Shown here in pieces: positions 58,455-64,000 of a stretch of DNA of 64,000 nt. Where the stretch lies: contig VISH01000002.1 in the NCBI GenBank assembly GCA_007827375.1, positions 3,931,001 to 3,995,000 on the forward strand, read 5' to 3'. The notes below the pieces were generated by a model, which saw only the letters and a program-made list of their open reading frames with translations, made no database searches and was not told the DNA's origin. Both the position numbers and the translations under genes were made by a program. Source of the DNA: Alteromonadaceae bacterium 2753L.S.0a.02 (lineage in GTDB: Bacteria > Pseudomonadota > Gammaproteobacteria > Pseudomonadales > Cellvibrionaceae). The stretch's first letter is position 1. Each line of letters begins with the position of its first letter.

Positions 58455-59618
58455 CTACACAAATTTGCGGAAATAGCTTACATACTCACTCACGCTGGAT
58501 TTTTCCAGCGCGTCGATAAGCGTGTGCAATTCATATTTTTTGTTGGGAAACCTTGCAAGCCTATCTTGCACGCGAAACAGAAGGTTGAGCACTTCTTCTT
58601 TAAGCGCATGATCATTTTTATTTTCATCAAAGTTTTGCACTGCCGCAATAAACGCCGCGCTCAAGGCGTCATCAATGGCGATAAATTCGTTCGCGTTACC
58701 CTGTTCGTCTTGAACGTTTAATATTTTAACCAAGCCATCGTCCAAGCTTTGAAAGAGGGGAGCAGGCTCACGAGCTTTGCGGGAAGAAATCTCACTTTGG
58801 TTTACGGAAATCGTTGGAGCTTCCTGCGCAATGGTTGCCTGCCTTTCAGGGCCAAGCACAGTAGGGGCAAGCACAGTAGGGGCAAGCTCAGCAGGAGAAT
58901 CGGCTGAACTGGCGAGATCCACCGTTTTACGCCATCCTAAGGGGAAGAACCGACAAAATAGTATGCCGCCAAGCGCCCCTAGGAAATGACCAACATGATC
59001 AACCTGTATCGAAGCCAAGGCCAGAGATCCGGAGGATCGCAGCCCGGAATAGACGGTCATTACTGCCCAAACGACCAAAAAGTAGATTATCGCGATAATC
59101 CAGTCGCGAGTGCTTAATTGTTTTTCATCGGTAAAATAGGCCGCCGCCAAAGCGAAAACTGCACCGGATGCACCGACTATATTGCTGCCCTCGGGATAAA
59201 CGACAACCGAAGGCATCGCAGCTACGGCTCCCACCAGAAAAACTTGCAGAGCGCGCATACTGCCAACCCGTCTTTCGTAGAGAGACAGTAAGCCTAACCC
59301 ATGCACATTAGTTACAAGATGAATAAAATTGCTGTGAACAAAGGAATGCGTGAGCAATTGTACCGGCCACCACATCCAATATTCACTTGAATTATTGAGG
59401 GCCAGGTATTTTAAGTTGCCGGAACTTAATTCCTGAAAGGTAAAATTCGTGGCGAGCAAATGTACAATCAATAACGACAAACCGACAATCACTGTAAATG
59501 GAATTCTGTAAAAGCTCTCGATTAAGCCCGGCATGGGTTCGCGCAGACTTAAGGGCGCCGGCCGTATTAAAAAAAGGCCACTTAGATACAGCGATGTTAC
59601 GATAAGGAAAATAATCAT
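58455..59618 (-). CDS. Rhomboid-family intramembrane serine protease
   Basis: A 387-residue membrane protein. The rhomboid core holds LTHSFVHSNFIHLVTNVHGL, the catalytic serine in NIVGASGAVFALAAAYF (GxSG) and the catalytic histidine in VDHVGHFLGALGGILF. One helix precedes the core. About 150 cytoplasmic residues follow, including a short repeat (ELAPTVLAPTVLGPE) and a helical end. It cleaves membrane proteins inside the bilayer; the substrate is unknown. Start overlaps the stop of the PH-like gene by 4 nt (ATGA). Confidence 0.9.
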   Translation of the reverse strand: MIIFLIVTSLYLSGLFLIRPAPLSLREPMPGLIESFYRIPFTVIVGLSLLIVHLLATNFTFQELSSGNLKYLALNNSSEYWMWWPVQLLTHSFVHSNFIHLVTNVHGLGLLSLYERRVGSMRALQVFLVGAVAAMPSVVVYPEGSNIVGASGAVFALAAAYFTDEKQLSTRDWIIAIIYFLVVWAVMTVYSGLRSSGSLALASIQVDHVGHFLGALGGILFCRFFPLGWRKTVDLASSADSPAELAPTVLAPTVLGPERQATIAQEAPTISVNQSEISSRKAREPAPLFQSLDDGLVKILNVQDEQGNANEFIAIDDALSAAFIAAVQNFDENKNDHALKEEVLNLLFRVQDRLARFPNKKYELHTLIDALEKSSVSEYVSYFRKFV

Positions 59619-60019
59619 ACGGCAGTCGGAATACGATCGATTAGCTTGGCTTGCATTTCGGGTGAATATTTATTATCGCCCTGCCCTTTTGTGGGTGCTT
59701 TTATTTTCAATTTTCGACCATTACTGAACAATAACAACAGCGGCTTCGTTAACACGCCCTTACCGTACTTAATACTCTCTATTTCTTTGTAAAGGAAATA
59801 ATCGAATTCGTGGTACGCCCCAAGCATATTCGGGCGATAGAAGTAAAGGCCCTTATTCGACAACACGATGTAATACATCCGCATGGCTAAAAAAGCCAGC
59901 GGACCTGCGACCAGAAAGTAAGGCCAGTAAATTGGGCTCTGGGCGACAAAATACGCCTCTATTTTGTCGCCCGCTACTAAATTCTGCTTAAAGAGCAATT
60001 CTGCTTGTTGTTTTTTCAT
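59615..60019 (-). CDS. PH-like membrane protein of unknown function
   Basis: A 134-residue protein with a hydrophobic segment (SPIYWPYFLVAGPLAFLAM) and then a beta-strand set (MYYIVLSNKGLYFYR, DYFLYKEIESIKYGKG, PLLLLFSNGRKLKIKA) like bacterial pleckstrin-homology domains. A C-terminal helix (SPEMQAKLIDRI) completes this fold. It is translated just before the rhomboid protease with an ATGA overlap and may help or be cut by it; that is inference. Confidence 0.65.
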   Translation of the reverse strand: MKKQQAELLFKQNLVAGDKIEAYFVAQSPIYWPYFLVAGPLAFLAMRMYYIVLSNKGLYFYRPNMLGAYHEFDYFLYKEIESIKYGKGVLTKPLLLLFSNGRKLKIKAPTKGQGDNKYSPEMQAKLIDRIPTAV

Positions 60020-60119
60020 GGAAAGATTTCAATCGTATTTTTCGAAACACGAGCACATAAGTATCGATTGCAATCGTGCTGCTTTCATACGCTCAGGGCT
60101 TAGTTCCATAGAGCTTAAA

Positions 60120-61886
60120 TTATTGCGTTTGTAATGCCCCTTGCGGTTCCACACGGGCGTGAAGCCCAAGATAGGTGCCCACAAAACCGCCCGCTTTCTG
60201 GGAGCTGAGTATGCGCGCGTCCTGGCCTTTTACCAGCGATTTGGACTGAGAGCCGTCTGTTTGATAATAAAAATGCAGTTCTCCATTGTTTCCCGCGAAC
60301 TCGAGAATCAACCAATCGCCGCTTACCGGAACAAGGCTGCTGCTCACAAGTTTTGTGTTGCCCGCTTCTGTTTTTTCTAAAAACAGTTCTACCGCCTTAG
60401 AATTCTCCTGCCTGCGAACGCCCCAATAATAGTGGCAACGGCTATTTTGCAGGGCAGCCAAACCGCCGGAAATTCCCGACTGCTGCGGTATTTTTAGTTT
60501 AGTGCTCACCGAGAAGTTCTGATGTTGCTGCGGCCGAGCCAAAAACGCAGGTACCTTTTTTGATGAAAGCGTGTCTGATTTTGCCTTAACATTTAGCAAA
60601 CCTTGTTGCGAATCGATACTTGCCCACGAGCTCCACGGCCCGCGTAAAGCTTTCCAGGTCAAGGCGAAATCTTTGCTCGCAAAATCATCCCGCCAGGTAA
60701 AATTGCCGCTTTCTGCTTTAATTTGGGTAGAGTCTGTTAAGCCTTTGGGCTTTTCAAGAACATAGGGTATTGCCGTATTCGCCGTGAGAATAACAGGCCA
60801 TTCGTTTTGCCACTTTACTGGCAGCAAGTATGTTTCCCGACCTAGATTGGTGTATTCGCCATCATAAATACGAGACCCGAGAAAAACCGCCCACCACTCA
60901 CCGGTTTTGGTTTGTATAAAATCTGCATGGCCAGCATTACTGATAGGGAAAGGTCTGTCGCGAGGCAGATCTCGTTGTGTAAGAATGGGGTTATTCTCAT
61001 AGGGCACAAAAGGTTCGGTTACACTTTTAGTACGAAAAATGACTTGGGAGTGACCGGGCCCAGTGCCCCCTTCGGCACAAGTGAGGTAATACCAATCTCC
61101 CACCTTATAAATATGCGGCCCCTCTATCCAAATGGGCTTCTTGCTAATGTCTACGCCGCCATTAACAATAATTCTGCCACTTTCGGCCACAACCCGCTTG
61201 TTGGCGAGGTCGTATTCCCACAACCAGATTGCGCGATGGCCGCTGTACAACGGCTCTCCCTCTGGGCCACCGTTATGTGCGATATAGGTTTTACCGTCAT
61301 CGTCAAAAAAAATGTCGGGGTCAATGCCGTTTATTTCCGGTAAAAATACCGGGTCTGACCAGGGACCCGCTGGATTTTTCGCTGTCATTAAAAAATTACC
61401 ACCGGCCCGAACAGCAGTTGTGATCAAATAGAACACGCCATTGTGATACCGCAGGGTGGGTGCGTAGATGCCGTCGTTACCAACATCGATACCTTCAAAA
61501 TCAAGTTGATCGCTGCGCGTTAAGGCATGCCCGATTTGTTGCCAGTGAACGAGATCGGTACTGTGAAAAATGGGTAGGCCTGGCCAGTGTCCAAATGAGG
61601 AATTGACGAGATAATAATCATCACCAGCACGGGTGATGCTTGGGTCTGGATGGTAGCCGGGCAACACAGGATTTAAATATTGTGTCGGTTTTAAATCCAC
61701 GGCAAATTCCTTGTCGTCGCCCACATATTGAAACCAGTCGAATTGCATACGCGCCGCAAGAGAGCTGTGTTGTTCCAAACTTTTTGACTGAGAAGCATAG
61801 CCGCAGGCCACGCAAAAAAGTGCTAGATATATTGAAATTGCACAGATTTTACAGAGTATTAAAGTACGCTTATTTATAAACAACAT
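60120..61886 (-). CDS. GH43-family lipoprotein (beta-xylosidase/arabinofuranosidase-like)
   Basis: A 588-residue exported enzyme with a signal peptide and lipobox-like FCVACGY. The propeller (about 65-390) has the base aspartate in PGYHPDPSITRAGDDYY, the pKa-tuning aspartate in NGIDPDIFFDDDGKTY and the acid glutamate in WIEGPHIYKVGDWYYL. The C-terminal beta-sandwich (about 400-585, FTWRDDFASKDFALTWKALR) is typical for GH43 xylosidases of this kind. It would release xylose or arabinose from oligomers made by the nearby GH10 enzyme. It lies upstream of the PH-like and rhomboid genes, with 100 nt between. Confidence 0.92.
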   Translation of the reverse strand: MLFINKRTLILCKICAISIYLALFCVACGYASQSKSLEQHSSLAARMQFDWFQYVGDDKEFAVDLKPTQYLNPVLPGYHPDPSITRAGDDYYLVNSSFGHWPGLPIFHSTDLVHWQQIGHALTRSDQLDFEGIDVGNDGIYAPTLRYHNGVFYLITTAVRAGGNFLMTAKNPAGPWSDPVFLPEINGIDPDIFFDDDGKTYIAHNGGPEGEPLYSGHRAIWLWEYDLANKRVVAESGRIIVNGGVDISKKPIWIEGPHIYKVGDWYYLTCAEGGTGPGHSQVIFRTKSVTEPFVPYENNPILTQRDLPRDRPFPISNAGHADFIQTKTGEWWAVFLGSRIYDGEYTNLGRETYLLPVKWQNEWPVILTANTAIPYVLEKPKGLTDSTQIKAESGNFTWRDDFASKDFALTWKALRGPWSSWASIDSQQGLLNVKAKSDTLSSKKVPAFLARPQQHQNFSVSTKLKIPQQSGISGGLAALQNSRCHYYWGVRRQENSKAVELFLEKTEAGNTKLVSSSLVPVSGDWLILEFAGNNGELHFYYQTDGSQSKSLVKGQDARILSSQKAGGFVGTYLGLHARVEPQGALQTQ

Positions 61887-62017
61887 AGGTTTTACAGCTA
61901 CATGAATATTAAATATTTATAGGAAACAAACAGCCGATATATCGCGAGGAGCTTGATTACAAATCACCTCAGAAAAAGCAATGATAAGGCCCAAAGATGC
62001 AGACAAACCGAAAATGC

Positions 62018-62246
62018 ATCAAGGGAAGCTCTGAAAAATCGCCTACTTTCGCGTGGCGGCATCCGTTCCGTCCTGGAGCGCCAGCCCAGTCGATTCTCGT
62101 TTACTCCAGTAAACGCAGGGCTTGTGGGCGGTTCTTTCTATTACGAGAAAACTATTACGGGAAAGCTATTACTGGAAAGCTATTACAGCAAAGCAATCAC
62201 AGGAAAGCTATCCACAAGAAAACTTCACACAAGAAAAATATTCTTT
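62018..62246. repeat. Dispersed repeat copy 2 with expanded 14-bp units
   Basis: Homologue of 22167-22316 (shared GTTCCGTCCT, hairpin TTTACT-CC-AGTAAA, GGCTTGT, ACAAGAAAAATATTC). At 62138-62237 seven 14-15-bp units such as CTATTACGGGAAAG, CTATTACTGGAAAG and CTATTACAGCAAAG follow each other. It lies between the GH43 gene start and the Ig-like protein gene end. The rest of this 590-bp gap has no gene. Confidence 0.75.
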
Positions 62247-62416
62247 AATTTCAGAAATTCCCGAGTTTTGTGTATTTAACAACGTTTAATGTGGCTGCAC
62301 CAAAAGTACGAAAATATAGCAGGAGTGGCCGCGTTATTCGATAAAAATCGATAATAAAACGGTGATATCGAGGAAATTTTTGAAGAAAGCGAAAACTCGA
62401 AAATGCTTAACCACCT

Positions 62417-62451
62417 GGAAGCACTGTCGGCACCTCGCCGGCAGTGCTTCC
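62417..62451 (-). terminator. 15-bp hairpin after the Ig-like protein gene
   Basis: GGAAGCACTGTCGGC pairs with GCCGGCAGTGCTTCC around ACCTC (one G-T pair). It stands 28 nt after the stop codon of the minus-strand gene. A T-tract is missing, so it may stop or only stabilise the transcript. Confidence 0.5.
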
Positions 62452-62478
62452 ATTTAGGATTAGTACGCCAGCGACTCT

Positions 62479-64000
62479 TTAAAATTCACACACAAATTCC
62501 CAAGATGCGGCTCCAGGCACGGCTGTGGTGTACCAAAGTGCGCGATATACTGCGCCTTCGTATCTCATCAGGTCTCCAGAATTGGCATGATTGTAGGGGC
62601 CGCCCAACCAGTCTTGTGCCGTCCAGTTGGGATAGGCATTCACAGAAGGCCAATCGACACCCGCAAGCTCACAGCCACTCGCCGGCGTAACATCAATTTG
62701 CTGGGTTTTTTCAAAAATGTCGCCTCGGTCGTTTGTTACCCGAGCCGTAAGGGTATGGCTACCCGCTTCCGCAAGCCAATTATGTTCGGCGTCTATTTCA
62801 TAGGAAGCTTCGCTCGGCGAGGTGCCCGCGAAACCCAGGGATTCACCATCCACCAATAGCTCCACCGTTTCGGGATGATAGATATCGAAAACCGCAGTTT
62901 CGAAAGTTACATTTACACCCTGCTTCAGCACGCTTGAAGCCTTAATGAATAGCTGTGGCTCAGATTCATAACCCGACAACACTTGCAGTGTGGTTTGCAA
63001 GCTGCCACCGTTGTGAAAATACGCGCTAATGACGTACTCGCCAATTTGTGCTGGCATTTCGAATAAATCCGTGAATTTAGCCCAGAGATAACCGCTACCA
63101 CCCGAGCTGGAGGAACCACTGGTTTGCCAGGCGGCAATACTGACTGCGTTACCATCCGGCCCGGTGATCGACACAGATGGCGCGGATGCAGCGCTGGGGT
63201 GCCAGGATTGATAAGAAAAGGAGCTGCGTTGCCCCTGGTAGCCGATGCTTGGCCGGGTGGAAAATCTCGGTGGGTCGATGGCATTTGGGTCAGTAACGCT
63301 GAAGCTTGAATCCTGCTTGAGTGAGAGTTCCGCATCCCAGCTCACAACCACCGTGTACTCACCAATTGTCGCCGGTGTAAGCGTTGTTTGCACCGTCCAA
63401 TTGTTGGAAGGCCCGCCGCTGGAAGAACCACCACTACTGCTACTGGCGACACTAACGCCATCGGGGTCATAGATTGCTATGGTAGGTTGATCACTCTTCA
63501 CGGGATGAAAAGACTCTGCGGTTACTGTAATCGATTCACCCAATTCAATTTCATCTGCATGGCTCACATTCAAAGTAGGCTGTGCATCGACAACCTGAAA
63601 ATCGTGCTGAGCTGTGTCAACGTTGCCATCTGCATCAGCAATGGATACCACCAACGCATAGTCACCAGCAGACCTTGGGGTCCACTCACCGGACAATTCA
63701 ACGCTGGCAATTTCAACGGGTGCCCCCAAACTCTGATCGAGGTATTCCGGCAATGTTAAAAAGCCGTCATCATTCACATACACCACTAAACCGTAGCTAA
63801 TAATATCGCCGTCCGCATCACTACCAGAGCCTGCAAAAGAATAGGTTCCACCAAGATAAAGTGTATCGCCGTATTGATAAATCACACTCGCTTCAGGCGC
63901 AACACCTTCGGGCTCAGTATCGCAGGCGCCGAGATCCTCCCAGCTATAAACCGCCCAACTATCGACACCGGGGGTAGACCAGGCACACCAATCGTAAAGG
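62479..64000 (-). CDS. Secreted Ig-like/CBM5/12-like protein, C-terminal part
   Basis: At least 507 residues; the frame stays open to the right edge (DWCAWSTPGVDSWAVYSWED upstream of the first internal GTG), so the start is outside. The visible part begins with the end of one CBM5/12-like module (WEDLGACD), continues with four Ig- or PKD-like beta domains (YSFAGSGSDADGDIISYGLV, HDFQVVDAQPTLNVSHADEI, VTDPNAIDPPRFSTRPSIGY, IKASSVLKQGVNVTFETAVF) separated by short SSSGGSS stretches, and ends with a second CBM5/12-like module (VNAYPNWTAQDWLGGPYNHA) very like that of the xylanase. The catalytic part, if any, lies beyond the window. Confidence 0.8.
   Translation of the reverse strand, partial: LYDWCAWSTPGVDSWAVYSWEDLGACDTEPEGVAPEASVIYQYGDTLYLGGTYSFAGSGSDADGDIISYGLVVYVNDDGFLTLPEYLDQSLGAPVEIASVELSGEWTPRSAGDYALVVSIADADGNVDTAQHDFQVVDAQPTLNVSHADEIELGESITVTAESFHPVKSDQPTIAIYDPDGVSVASSSSGGSSSGGPSNNWTVQTTLTPATIGEYTVVVSWDAELSLKQDSSFSVTDPNAIDPPRFSTRPSIGYQGQRSSFSYQSWHPSAASAPSVSITGPDGNAVSIAAWQTSGSSSSGGSGYLWAKFTDLFEMPAQIGEYVISAYFHNGGSLQTTLQVLSGYESEPQLFIKASSVLKQGVNVTFETAVFDIYHPETVELLVDGESLGFAGTSPSEASYEIDAEHNWLAEAGSHTLTARVTNDRGDIFEKTQQIDVTPASGCELAGVDWPSVNAYPNWTAQDWLGGPYNHANSGDLMRYEGAVYRALWYTTAVPGAASWEFVCEF

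Overview
The window looks like the chromosome of a marine, polysaccharide-degrading gammaproteobacterium of the Cellvibrionaceae type (Teredinibacter, Saccharophagus or Cellvibrio relatives). The clues are huge secreted glycoside hydrolases joined by poly-serine linkers, CBM60 and CBM5/12-like modules, a lipoprotein GH9 enzyme with a Thr-Pro-Glu linker, and generally proteobacterial genes. The genus is inferred from gene style only.

Left part (1-22.3 kb). A minus-strand operon (methyltransferase, two GT4 glycosyltransferases, a free-standing condensation-domain acyltransferase) looks like part of a glycoconjugate or glycolipid pathway. Next come two small secreted proteins, an ECF sigma factor translationally coupled to a Ser/Thr kinase with TPR repeats, and a minus-strand operon of class-3 lipase, di-haem cytochrome and catalase-like haem protein that could form an oxylipin-type pathway. 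A membrane diguanylate cyclase, a CAP-domain lipoprotein and a GH9 lipoprotein follow on the plus strand; the last two have 5' leaders able to hide their ribosome binding sites.

Middle (23.0-40.2 kb). This is an integron gene-cassette array without an integrase in the window (a CALIN-type array). About 20 well-formed attC sites, all in the same orientation, separate small cassettes. They encode mostly unknown secreted or membrane proteins, a Tse2-like toxin with its antitoxin, a solitary lipoyl domain, an HxlR/MAPEG pair and a NYN-domain nuclease. Five cassettes have no convincing plus-strand gene and fall into two families of diverged homologous non-coding cassettes. One 399-bp cassette is present twice. 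An IS1182-type element sits exactly in an attC core and an IS110-type element has damaged another cassette. The right end is decaying: nonsense mutations, a frameshift and worn attC sites.

Right part (40.2-64 kb). A TPMT-type methyltransferase is followed by about 2.3 kb of decayed DNA (IS110 fragment, possible effector/immunity remnants) and a 65-bp palindromic tandem repeat. Then come an AraC regulator with two aldo/keto reductases, a lipoprotein, a YiaV/YiaW-like HlyD-DUF3302 pair, a MacA-MacB exporter, and a xylan-degradation region. That region holds a GH43-CBM6-CBM60-CBM5/12-malectin-GH10 protein, a membrane-anchored AraC regulator with candidate direct-repeat sites, a GH43 lipoprotein, and an Ig-like/CBM protein running off the right edge. 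A rhomboid protease and a PH-like protein lie between them. A dispersed repeat with a conserved hairpin occurs at 22.2 and 62.1 kb.
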